Of a stretch of DNA of 64,000 nt, positions 44,876-54,952 are shown piece after piece; positions within the stretch are counted from its first letter, which is position 1, and each line of letters opens with the position of its first letter. The stretch is from Adiantum capillus-veneris. Its lineage: Eukaryota > Streptophyta > Polypodiopsida > Polypodiales > Pteridaceae. Position numbers and translations under genes: made by a program. The stretch lies in contig CM043958.1 of the NCBI GenBank assembly GCA_014529385.2, positions 123,680,817 to 123,744,816 of the forward strand, written 5' to 3'. Under the pieces are notes generated by a model. That model saw only the letters and a program-made list of their open reading frames with translations. It had not been told where the DNA came from and ran no database searches.

Positions 44876-44878
<3 letters not shown>
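43840..44878 (-). repeat. 152-bp tandem repeat array (right part, reverse orientation)
   Basis: TTTACTAATTTCCCTCTTTA recurs at 43992, 44144 and 44296 and, more diverged, near 44448, again 152 bp apart. It is the reverse complement of the TAGGGGAAATTAGTAAA units at 29056-29585, same period. It ends in TTAATTAACCACTG at 44876, where a (CA)n tract starts. Confidence 0.9.

Positions 44879-44926
<48 letters not shown>
44879..44926. repeat. (AC)n microsatellite at the inversion junction
   Basis: About 48 bp of pure AC directly next to the broken 152-bp array; it lies at the right junction of the proposed inversion. Confidence 0.95.
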
Positions 44927-44929
<3 letters not shown>

Positions 44930-46775
44930 TGAGCAGAGGAAGGAGAAGGAGACAGAGATGGAACAAGAGCACTTATTAGCTTACACCTCTCAGAATAAAG
45001 AATTTAGGTCAAAATAGACCTTTTATAAGAGTTTAACCCATTCACACATGGGCGCTCATAGTGGCTGGTCAAAGTAAAAATAGTATCAAATGAGATATGT
45101 GGCACGCCTCTCATCGGTGATAACCCAAACACCTATAGGAATGACAAACCCTATCTCTCTCAAAACAATGTGATATCCATGGATGTTTACTGGGCCGACG
45201 CCCATTTTTTGGGGACAGCACCAAGCAATGGGGAGCATTGGACAATCACCAAGCCTCCTATTTTCTCGGTATTGACTCCCCTATCGCATGTAATGAAGTT
45301 AACACCAAGGTCAACACCAAGCGATAGGGAGCATCAGGCAGTCACCAAGCCTCTTATTCACTCTCTACTGACTCCATTGCATGACTTGTAATCACATCAC
45401 GAAAAGGGTCTCCATCGTCGGTTACACCAAGGTCAACACCAAGCAATAGGGACCCTTTGGGCAGTCCCCAAGCTTCCTGATCCGAGCCTATCACAAATTT
45501 TTGTTTACTATATTTGGTTGGTTTTCCTTGCTTCTAGAGGTTTAAAATAAAATAAAGAGTGAGAACAATCTCTTGGAAAAATTCAAAAAATGATTTGATG
45601 GGAATTTTTTCTTGACTAGTTCACCGGAGGTGAAAGGTAGAGGGAGAACCTAGTTGGTAAAGGGAAGGGAAAACATGTAAATGTGAAAAGAAAAGATATG
45701 ATGTGGTTGTGGAGCCATGTACCCATGATTCAAGGGTCATGAGTGGCTCATATCATCATGGCTTTGGAGCCATATGATGATTCAAACAAATGGGACCCAA
45801 GTGGAAGACTTGGTAAAGGAAGGAAACAGACACATGATTTTGTTGAATTTTTAAAAAATACTTCCACTCTGATCCAAGAAAAGTTTTCTGCATCAAATTT
45901 GTAGCTATTGAGCTGGAGATTTTGACCATATTTTTTTTATAATTTTTGCATCTACGGTCTAGGAGATATGGCCAAAATGGCGGACGCCGGTTTTTTCAAC
46001 TGTGGTGGAGACCACCCCCTCTACCTTTACACACACACCCTTCCTTTTCCACATTGAGACCTTCTCTAAAATCAGCCATTAGTCTTCTCACCCTCCCCTC
46101 CTTCCTCCTCTCTCTCAAGCTCAAAAAACCATCACAAATTCCTCTTCTAATCACCTCTCAAATCATGCTTAATCTTGTTGTAATTCATAAGTTCTCATTC
46201 AACCCCTTTCTATTATTACTAGATATGTATTGATTTTATGTAGATTCTTTACATTTTAAAATAAGGAAGCTCTTGGACTCAAGCTATGGAGGAAGGAGTG
46301 AAGACAACACAAGTGATGATGGAGCCAATTAGTTGCAAATTGGTCAACAAATCACTTGAAAGGAGCTTCTTCATTGGTTGAATGTCCTTAATCAAGCTTC
46401 ATTTGTACAAATTACACTTGGATCTTAACCTCACTCCTAATCACTCTCTTTACTATATAAAGAGGCCCCCCCCTTTGTAATTTCAAGTCTCCCTCAGCCC
46501 CATTGAGTCTTTGTATCACTCACCATGAGCCCATAAAGCTCATTCATTCACTCTATTCTTGCGTATTCTAGAGTGCAAATTGTTTTTATGCTAGTAACCT
46601 CCCTCCTCTTACTTATGTTAATTAAGAGAAATCTTTTATGTGTGTGTGAGAGTGCTTGATGTGATTTGGCTAATCCTTGAGTTGTTGTTTAGTAATCTAC
46701 ATGCTATTTGTGTTGGGATCTCTTACATAAATCATCCGTCTCCAAAGGTGGCATTCTAAAATTCATGCTCTCTCT

Positions 46776-46829
<54 letters not shown>

Positions 46830-46959
46830 TTGTGTAGCGGTCCTAGTCCACGCTTCCAAGACTAGGTGGTGCCCTCATCTCATTTCCCTTGTGGCGCAAT
46901 GGAGTTTGTTTTGGTGTAGAGGCCGCCATTCCAAATTTCCTTCGTCACTTCCTATGCAC
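44927..46959. other. Intergenic repeat remnants left of element D
   Basis: No gene recognised. 45192-45480 holds about three diverged units with CACCAAGCGATAGGGAGCAT, CAGTCACCAAGCCTC and TGACTCC; a fourth unit lies at 58350-58440 beyond element D. ACTATATAAAGAGGCC (46450-46466) followed by 'CCCCATTGAGTCTTTGTATC' resembles an LTR promoter/leader, so 45480-46760 could be an old LTR, but its ends are not visible. (CT)n at 46772-46819. Confidence 0.4.
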
Positions 46960-46964
46960 CTAGT
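46960..46964. repeat. Target-site duplication CTAGT of element D (partner 58304-58308)
   Basis: CTAGT adjoins the left LTR and again the right LTR of D. Perfect 5-bp match, as expected for a gypsy integrase. Confidence 0.93.
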
Positions 46965-47921
46965 TGTTGGAGGGGAGCGACTCACACACCCACGAAGTGC
47001 ATGCAAACACTACCTAGATCAACATAATGTCAATCGAGGACACAGATGACACAATAGGCACACGGAGGAAATCTCTTTAGCTTGTCAGGCTGAGACCATC
47101 CTACACATACAACACTCAGGATGGCCAACTAAACCACAATCAAGAACCTCACTGCCCTCAACTACACCACCTAGCCACATACACACATACGGAAGGTAAC
47201 TCACCTAATCATGCCAGATTAATACGAAACTTAAGGAACACCATCCCCTCACTAGGATACACGTGTCCCTAAGCTTCTACACTCAAAACCCTCACTCTAA
47301 ACCCATCTGCGGAAAACGTGTAGGATGACAGAGCCGAATTTCAAAAGTGCCCGAAACTGAAATTTATGAGTACCTATGCGTTGCTTATGTCGCCACGATT
47401 CTATAGACTACTAGAACGCAGAAAACACATATCGTTTGATACACTTACGGCCACAGATATCTCGTAAATGCGTCGACGTGTGCGCTTCGTCGCGCGTGGA
47501 ATGCTTGGCGTTGTCGCGTAGCTCTCCTCGAGCCTACAACAATGGTGCATTCGGATCTCCAATGTGTTGAGCGAGCTAGACGTAGCGAGAGGATGAAGCT
47601 CATGCTCACTCTCTTTCTCTCTCACACACAGTAGACGGCAGCGCTAAAGTTTTGATTATGAAAAAAGTCCTTTTACAATATGACCTAGGTACCTTATATA
47701 CTAAGGCTACCTTATGTTTAACCAAAAATAGGGTTGAAAGGGTCAAATGGCTTTGTATTTACAATCTGGAAGTGCCATTGCACCCCGGCTTCTGAAACTA
47801 TAATAACTACTCATTACAAATGACGTTTATAGCCATAATCCGCAGCATTTTATAACTCGCAAAAGATAAGACTTTGGTACGAAACTTGAGTTATGTTGTG
47901 TTGTTGACGCGGTAGTCAACA
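46965..47921 (-). repeat. Element D 3' LTR (957 bp)
   Basis: On the minus strand TGTTGAC ... CAACA. Aligns end to end with 57352-58303; visible differences are single bases and small indels. It contains the TATA box (near 47690), a GA-rich stretch and the half-palindrome (47316-47327, ACGTGTAGGATG on the plus strand). Confidence 0.93.
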
Positions 47922-47934
47922 TTCCCCCCTTCCG
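47922..47934 (-). other. Polypurine tract of element D
   Basis: On the minus strand GCGGAAGGGGGGAA just before TGTTGAC; it identifies the low-coordinate LTR as the 3' LTR. Confidence 0.85.
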
Positions 47935-47989
47935 CGTTCATGTCGTCCCCGACATGACCTGATTGTCGATGGCGATGTGGTCTTTGCTA

Positions 47990-48524
47990 TCGTTTCGTTG
48001 TTGGAAAGAAAGTATAGACTATAGCCTTTGCAGTAGCTTGTCTTGTTCGTCCAATCCGATGTACATAGTCTTCACATGATTCAGGAAAATCATAATTGAT
48101 GACGAACTTTATGTCTTTCACATCCACGCTCCGAGCTGCAGCATCTGTTTCTGTCAGTATAGGTCTACTTGCCAGATCTAAATTCAAAAACAACCCAATG
48201 TCGTTTAACTTGACTCTTATCATGGATAGAGAAAGCTCCATCCACCACTTGCTCCAGCAAATCTGTCAATTCGGAGTATTTGTGATTCTCAGAAAAAAAT
48301 TCTACAATCTGTAGAATTGAGTGATTGGCTTTCTGATCTTGTGAGCCAATGACAACTTTGTAAGGATTTTGTAGAAATTGTATGGCTAAACCCATAACTT
48401 CTTTAGGCCAAGTTGCACTCCAATGCAATGTCTCTGTCTGTCAGGCCGAATCCAAGACTTTATTATTCTAATTTGAGGTTCAAAACCCTGCCGAGCATTC
48501 GATGCGCATTATCAAGGACAAGCT
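47990..48524 (-). pseudogene. Captured DEAD-box RNA helicase fragment in element D
   Basis: Minus strand: LVLDNAHRML (motif II, normally DEAD), WSATWPKEVM (motif III, SAT) followed by [54 protein letters not shown], a frameshift near 48175, [20 protein letters not shown] (motif V), YVHRIGRT (motif VI) and VYTFF. This is the DBP2/DRH1 (RH20/RH30-like) subfamily of plant helicases. The stretch between DG and the DKSQ block lacks about 40 residues (motif IV), motif II is mutated and several stops and a frameshift occur, so it is dead. No introns are seen where a gene of this type would be expected to have them. It is host sequence inside the element, just before the 3' LTR. Confidence 0.85.
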
Positions 48525-49976
48525 TTTGAGATCCTCTGATTACTTTTATGGCTACTCTTCTTCATTGGGGACTTCTTTGTTCCTGAGCAATCATGTTGTT
48601 AGTGTTGTCTGCAGCTTTGTCATTGTAGGCCATTCTTCGACTCGCCATTGAGGAGAAGTATGCTATGATCTGAAATTGGTGCTCCAATTCATTTGTCAAT
48701 TGATTTGAGTAGCATTTTCTTATTGTTGATGTAGAAGGAATATATACAAGAGGATGGTGATAGGTGTCTTTAGATTAGGGTCTAAAACCTGGATGACCAA
48801 AGGGAAAAAACCCGGTGGGAAAAAATTGCCTTTGGTATACGCTCTTATTGGAGTTGAGCAGTTGAACTTGAAGTACATGTTCATGAAAGGTGAGTGCTTG
48901 GGTGAAACACGGAAAGAGTGCCTGATGCAAGTGCCAATTATGGGACACTCTATATGCATATGAGAAATTTGTCAACAAAAGCATGCAATGTAAAAGAAGG
49001 AGATGATGGGTGTTTCAAGGAATAAATGTAGCACATGTGACATCAAAAGATGTCTCAATAGCTTCCACCTTTCCAAGAAGGGTTTTCGATGTAGAAGTTT
49101 CTCCACTCGTATCTCACTGTGCTCAATACGTGAGTGTCTTTTGGACCTTCTCCTTCACTTCACCAGACTTAAGTACTTAGACTTCGACTCTTTTGCTCAC
49201 CTATACCAGCATGAGCGACACAACGTAAATATGCTCAACTCTTCCAGCTTCAGCAGTACCTAGAATAGCTAAGACGCTTAGACCACAAAGAATATTACTT
49301 GAAGCTTTGGGACTAACACCTCACTCATTTTGTGGCGTAGCTACTCGACTCTGACTTGTCGGTTGCTGCTGACACGGCTTTGTGACAAGTTCTTCGGCTG
49401 TTGTAGTGGCTGCTGAGACATACTTCATGAAGTTTCATCGTTTCCCTGTACCTTCTTCTCTTTGTAGTGCTCAGGCCTCTCGTCAAGCTTTTTTTCTTCA
49501 TGTGGATTATGGATTTTTTTATTTTTTTCTTAATAATAAACAAAGAAAATCTTAAAACAACTCAACAAAAGAAAAATCATTCAAATAGAAATCTAAATGC
49601 TATGTACACTATACACATGTCCCTAGGGGCTCATATATGTATTTTGTCCCCATACTCCTCTGTAACACTACTATGAGGGAATATACTCTAAATTTAGTCA
49701 AAAAATTTATCACAATAAAACGAAAAAATTCAATGCATCTCACAAAACATTGCCCTCTAATAGTCATAATGTTAGATCAGCATTCAGAATGCCTCCCCCC
49801 TTCCTATTTGGAGTCATCCTTTACGACAGGGTATCGCAAAGGGTATGTGTTGTGCTTGGGCAATTAAAAGTTGTGCCTATGCAGGCCTTGTAATGTAGCC
49901 GTATTATGCATACACAGTCAATGCATGGAAAAGATTTATGTTGTGCAAGATGTGGGTATAAGCAATTTGCTTATTG
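48525..49976 (-). other. Element D non-coding region with block conserved in element B
   Basis: 48525-49500 shows no coding frame I can support; it may be further captured sequence. 49500-49940 is homologous to 37430-37860 of B (shared CATTGCCCTCTAAT, GAATGCCTC-CCCC, GGGTATCG-AAGGGTATG, GCAGGCCTTGTAATGTAGCC). The purine tract TAGGAAGGGGGGAGGC on the minus strand (near 49795-49810) is conserved in position. Confidence 0.55.
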
Positions 49977-50890
49977 TCATTTGTTGGCAAGGCTTCCTAT
50001 TCTAAGCAATGTAATGGTCTTTGAAGCTCCTGTACGTTGCTTGATTGAAGCGACTTGCTCTCTTCTAACTGTACTGTAATCGTAGGAAGAATTGTAAGAA
50101 TTCAAGCGGCGATGCACAGACATCAGTTTTGTTCTTCTCTTTGGGACCCATTTCTTTGCGATTATTGGTTGTTTTGTTGTTGGCTCTCGTTTGGGAACCC
50201 ATACTTGCCCGTGCTTCGTTTGTGTTTGAAGAGACTTCTTTGGGATCCACCTTTTTGTTGTGTGATTCAACAGTGGTCTTTGCTTCAGCCCTTGTACGCT
50301 TGGTTGGGGAAGGGATTCAGGCTTTGAAAATTGATACTGTGGTTGTTTGGGAATCCAAATGAATTCCTGACTTTTTTGTGCTTGAATCAACTCTTTGGAG
50401 CCCAAACCTGAGTTGTGAAAGCTTGCGACTTTGTGATATTCTTACCCGTTTGTGCACGCTTTCCTTGTTTTTGTTTTGGTGTTGGATCTTGTGATTTGTC
50501 ATTAGAGATCTTTGTCTTCTTGATCCATATCTGTTTTTGGCCGATCTGGCTTTTTGGTATCCAGATTTGTCGAGCTTTTTGGCTTAGGCTTGTTGTCCTG
50601 TTCTTTTGGCCTGTCATGGTTGTTGTTGCTGAAGGGGTTGGTGATAGTGATGGCCTGAGTTGATGATAGGGGATGTCGTAAGATTCGTCACTATCGCTAC
50701 TATCGTCAGCAAGGTTGACTTCTTGTACTTTCCCTTGAGTTTTTGGTTGGTAGTGAAAAGTTACTGTCTGTTTTCTCGTGGGTGGTAGTCTCTTGGAGGA
50801 CTTTTCTAGCCAATTGATTAGAGCATTGTAAGCTCGTTGCTCTGGTCGTATTCCTCCTAGCTGAGTCTTTGCATCCTTATTAGGAGCCAT
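49977..50890 (-). pseudogene. Element D tail protein with repeated W-[IVA]-P-K motifs
   Basis: Minus strand, in frame with the protease after TAG 50909-50911, then a frameshift near 50390. Eight motifs counted with the one at the end of the protease frame: HQKWIPKS (about 50920), RQIWIPKS, KQIWIKKT, TQVWAPKS, EFIWIPKQ, KRWIPKKS, GQVWVPKR, KKWVPKRR, 10-40 residues apart in a basic, Gln/Thr/Lys-rich, otherwise low-complexity chain. No known fold. Possibly short linear motifs for nucleic acid or partner binding. Similar but weaker motifs occur at the pol end of element B. Confidence 0.65.
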
Positions 50891-50911
50891 GTATGAGGAT
50901 GTTTGTGGTGG

Positions 50912-52384
50912 CTATGTCTTTACCGAGGACTTTGGAATCCACTTTTGATGCACTTTATTCATGTAGCGATGACATTGATTCCCGCGTCGTTGATCTTCTG
51001 GAAGCTCGAAGTGTTCTACAGAGTCATAGAACTCGTCATCTTCTTCATCTTTTGATTCTCCACATTTCTTTGTTTGCTCCTTATTTCGAGAGCTTGTTAA
51101 TGTTTGGATCTCTTCGTTTTCCTGGATTACACTCACTGCAAAATAAGGAACGACATCATAGCCATTTTCATCACAAAACTTTGTTGTGGGAGCATCCTCC
51201 ACGGCGCACACGTCCAGAGCTTGAAACGTGAGGAATGTATCCTCTATAACCCGCTCTAGGATACATTCCTCACGTTTCAAGCTACCACATTGTGAAGCTC
51301 CACACATCCACAGTTCTTTAGGCTTACCCAACCAAGCTGGAAGTTTTGATCCTGCTACTGTGGCGGAATTAAACTCCTCAACCGGTGTTCTCGTCACATC
51401 CCTATAGCTATGGTCCCTAAAGTTTACCTTTGTTATGGTTTCCATATGTCTCAGGTATATATGGTCATAACCCCAATCTTGGACCATTTTCAATTGTCGC
51501 ATGAATGGTCTTCCCAGAATGATGTCATAGTTGTTCTTTTTGCCAAAGTCAACAACAGCAAAAGTGTGTTCATATTCAATGCCACAAGAAGTAACAAGTA
51601 CTTTTTCTAGCAGTCCTATGGGCTTTTCCTTGTGTCCGTCTGCAAGCTGCAGGGTCATTCGTGTGGATATCAAGGCAGGTTTTCCCGATTTTTTCCAAAC
51701 CTCTTTGGTTGCAATGGCCACACCAGCTCCACTGTCAAGGATTGCCATGGTTTTTACATTATTGAATTCCACAGGAAGGGTGGTGTTTCCATCTTCTCCC
51801 TCGTAATACTCGCCTACCTTGTTTAATGACACTGGCCTAGTATTTAGTTGAGGCATTTCAAGCTCTTTGATGCCTTCCTCGATTTGAGTTATTGGGGTTT
51901 TTACACCAAATTTCTCTAGATATTTACCCACATTAGCCCACATGTTTGGTCTTATTCTGAGCAACTCGGCTAACCTTATTGTACAGGTGACTGGGGTAGA
52001 TAGAATATCTACTAGCCCCTTTGAATCAATGGCCTTGTTGGGAGACAGTCTCTGTGATGGGACTGCAACCACATCTGACTTGGTCTCATACTCTCCCATG
52101 TAGGACGGTAGTGTTCTCAGCGAATGGGGTTGACTATCCATAGATTGTACAGATCCTTTGTTGCCCCGATACGATCGCACGTCTAGATTCATTTGAGATC
52201 CAGTCTCAAATTCCTCTATTGGTGGTAGAAACACTCCTCGTTCATCACCAGTCTTGTCTACTCGTCTTCTTAGGTCATCGGCTTCATTGGCCTCTCTCAC
52301 TTGTTTCCACAATTCATCAAGACCATCTATCTCTTTACAATCCTCAGGTATAGCTTGATGAAATCCCTCGGAAGAGTTATCCAT
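50912..52384 (-). pseudogene. Element D protease
   Basis: 490 codons in the gag frame. GEYYEGEDGNTTLPVEFNNV, AILDSGAGVAIAT (active-site D217), LQLADGHKEKPIGLLE, SSCGIEYEHTF-like TSCGIEYEHTFAVVDFGKKN, ILGRPFMRQLKMVQDWGYDH. Matches protease 1 of B over its length, including the C-terminal part (MCGASQC, KFCDENGYD). The catalytic triplet is intact. It ends in KWIPKSS and runs via TAG into the next frame. In-trans or self processing of Gag is the expected role. Confidence 0.88.
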
Positions 52385-52468
52385 GGTATTCAGTACTATC
52401 CTTGGTTCTAGTGTTGGGTCTTTGAGGTTTGGTCTGTGCTCATGACTAGAATCTGGCTCTTTTAGTTC

Positions 52469-54952
52469 CTAGTTTGGTGGGATTACTTGTGTAGGCATGA
52501 CACAGATCACATCCTCAGTTTTTGCAACTGGTGGTTCTAGTAAAGCTTGGGCTGTTTGAATCATTTTCTGGCACATTTCAAATTTTTGCTTTTCTAGTTC
52601 CGCATAGGGATATGTCATCCACCTGTGTTCTTGGGTTTGGTTGTTTTTAAGCCTCACATCATAGGCTTTCAAGAGGGCATCTAATGTCTCAATAACCTTC
52701 TCTGCCAACAGAGATCCTCCTGAACTAGCACTTCTCGGTTTCTCATTCGTGGATGGTTCTTCTAGAGGTTTAACCATCTGTGTAAGAGAAGGTGCCTCCT
52801 TTTCCTCATGTTGTTTTATCTTCTTTTCAGCTTTGGTAAGCTTCTCAGCTAGGGATTTTTTCTCTCGTTCCCTGCGTGCTTTCATCCTAGTCTTTCTAGC
52901 TTTCCAACTATTTCGTTTGCTCTTGGTTCTCTGACTAGGTGCGTCTGTCTTTGGTCCATCATCTGTCTTTGGACTCGTGTCACTTTTCGTGTTCTTTGTC
53001 TCTAGATTCTCATCAGCTTTCCTTTGAGCTTGTGCTCTCGTAACCACTTGAATTGGTACGACATTTTCATTTTCTGAGCTACTAGGGAGCTGAACAATCC
53101 CTGATACATTTGTTGTGATTTTCCTGATTTGGTTTGGTTTTTTCGGGCAATCGGGGATCAAGTGAGTGATGCCACGCTCAAGACAATAGGCATTTACTTC
53201 AGTGATCTCCGTATGAGGACATTGTTTGACCAAGTGGTTGTCACGACTTTTGTGACAATCTGTCTCTGGTTGAGGAGATTCTTTTAGCACTTCCTCTTGG
53301 CTATAAGCAAGCTTTGACCTAGATAAACCGCTATTTTCAATGAATCGCAATGTCCTTTCGTCCATTTCATACCTTCTTTCTTTCGACTGAAACCCAGGAG
53401 GTGGAGGTTGTACCGGCCTCACCACTCCATGTGTTTCTCTCACCTTTTGTTGCTCCGAAGGGTAGTACTCACTTTGGTTTCTATACCACATTGTAGCTGG
53501 TACTGGCGTTCGTTTATTTGATGCTTCCATCATTGGCATGTATCTCATGTCTACCGGCATTCTACCACCTGACAGCGGAGGTTGTTGTCCTAAGACAAGG
53601 TGTGGCCTTAAAACTCCTATTGGTCCTGGCACATTCCCCGTAATGTATCTAGGTGGAGTAAGTGCTTCTGGAACAGGTTGTACATACCTCTCCCTAGCAT
53701 TTTCCATGCTATAATAGCACTCTTCCCCCGTATGGTTCGTCCATTTTCTCTCAATTTCACACCACTTCGACTCTCCCGAATCAAACCTTACAAGAGGAAT
53801 CAACCTCTTGACCAAGTCGTCGATAAGCTTTTCTTGATCAATAGGTGCCGCTGGCTTGGCAATGGACTCACTTATCTGTGAAACACTGTGCTGAGAGGAT
53901 GTGTCATCTCCTTGACTCTTTAAGTCGTTTTCTTTGTATGCCTCACAGTTATCCACTAGATAAAGAGCTTCTTTGATCAACTCATTTAGCGTCATCCTCC
54001 TTATCATATGCAGATCCTTCTGAAGGCCCGCATGTCTCATTCCCTGGATAAAGATCAGCATGAGTCGTGCTTGCGTAGGCAATTCCGCTCTCGGACAAAG
54101 CTTAACATATCTCTTGAGCCGTAATGATGCTTTGCGTACTGATTCATCCTCTTTCTGTTTGAATCTATGGATTTGCGAGACCGTGTTGTGAGCAATGCCT
54201 TTTGGCAAGAATTCTTCAATAAACTCCTCAAACAGCTCATCTAGGGTCTAAAAATCCCATTTTTCCACCGAGTCGAACCATGTAGCTGCATCATCTTCTA
54301 GAGTCAATCCAAATCCCGTAAATTGTGTCGCAAAATCTGAAACTTCCTCTGCTCTAATCACTCTTCTAAAAGCCGCTACGTGATCTCTCGGATCTTTATC
54401 TCCGGAGTATTTTCTATTTACCCATTTCTGGACTTGGGATGGTCTAACTCGTCGATTGTCTACAAGTCTAACCAGAGACTCTCCCAATCCTTCTCTCGTT
54501 ATCGCTCTTGAAGGGAATCCTGGTGGCTCTCTTCTTGGAACTCCTATAGGAATTCTCGTGTTTGGTGGAGGCATTTGTGGTCCTTCATTGACCAAATATC
54601 CACCTCTTTCTAGTACAATCTGTGGATTTGTGCTTTCTACAACTCTCTATTCTCGTCCATACTTGTCGACAACTATAGATCTCCATTGACAGTAGACTCC
54701 GTATGTGTAAACATATACGAGCTTGTGATCCGTTATCTCTTCTAGGTATGGATATGAACACGTATAAAGACTGACCTCATTGTCGTCAATGTATCTATAT
54801 AGTCCTTCACTCTCATGACCAATCATCCAAACTCTCTCAACAAGATGGGTCTTTATCAATTGCAAGTTTGGAAGATCCATTGTGGGAGGATATTCCTCTA
54901 TCGTCGGGATCTCCAAGCTTGTGTAAGCTGCGTTTGAATCTGGGGTAGACAT
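52469..54952 (-). pseudogene. Element D gag
   Basis: One frame from MSTPDSNAAY (54952) interrupted by TAG 54647, TAG 54248 and TAG 52469, otherwise open. N-terminal domain with TMDLPNLQLIKTHLVE; gag core RPSQVQKWVNRKYSGDKDPR, FTGFGLTLEDDAATWFDSVE, GIAHNTVSQIHRFKQKEDES; variant knuckle WCEIERKWTNHTGEECYY; CHKSRDNHLVKQC (second Cys replaced by Ser); CLERGITHLIPDC; a charged coiled-coil-like segment (KARREREKKSLAEKLTKAEK); HRWMTYPYAELEKQ. Same order as B gag. All stop codons here are TAG. Confidence 0.88.

Larger units (their letters stand above)
41869..44879 (-). mobile_element. LTR-like insertion C, right piece
   Basis: On the minus strand it ends GGGGACCTTACA at 41869, next to CAATT (AATTG at 41864-41868 on the plus strand). 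TGTAAGGT...ACCTTACA, the 5-bp duplication and the internal TATA box of the left piece make C an LTR-type insertion. The inner part holds a 163-bp tandem duplication (42721-43042) and the reverse-oriented part of the 152-bp array. No coding frame is recognised. Confidence 0.65.

Noticed and set aside
45946-46233. 95-codon frame with proline/leucine-rich sequence
   Set aside because: Composition follows the CT-rich DNA; no start context or homology.
47990-48524. Functional host DEAD-box helicase gene
   Set aside because: Motif II is altered, motif IV is missing, stops and a frameshift are present, and it lies inside a complete LTR element.
48720-48963. Overlapping frames on both strands in D
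   Set aside because: No similarity to any family I know, both directions equally open, and not placed like a gene of the element.
52469-54649. Programmed UAG read-through between gag segments of D
   Set aside because: Three or four TAGs at different places, only one near the gag-protease border; the next codons do not form a known read-through context. Mutation by C-to-T is simpler.
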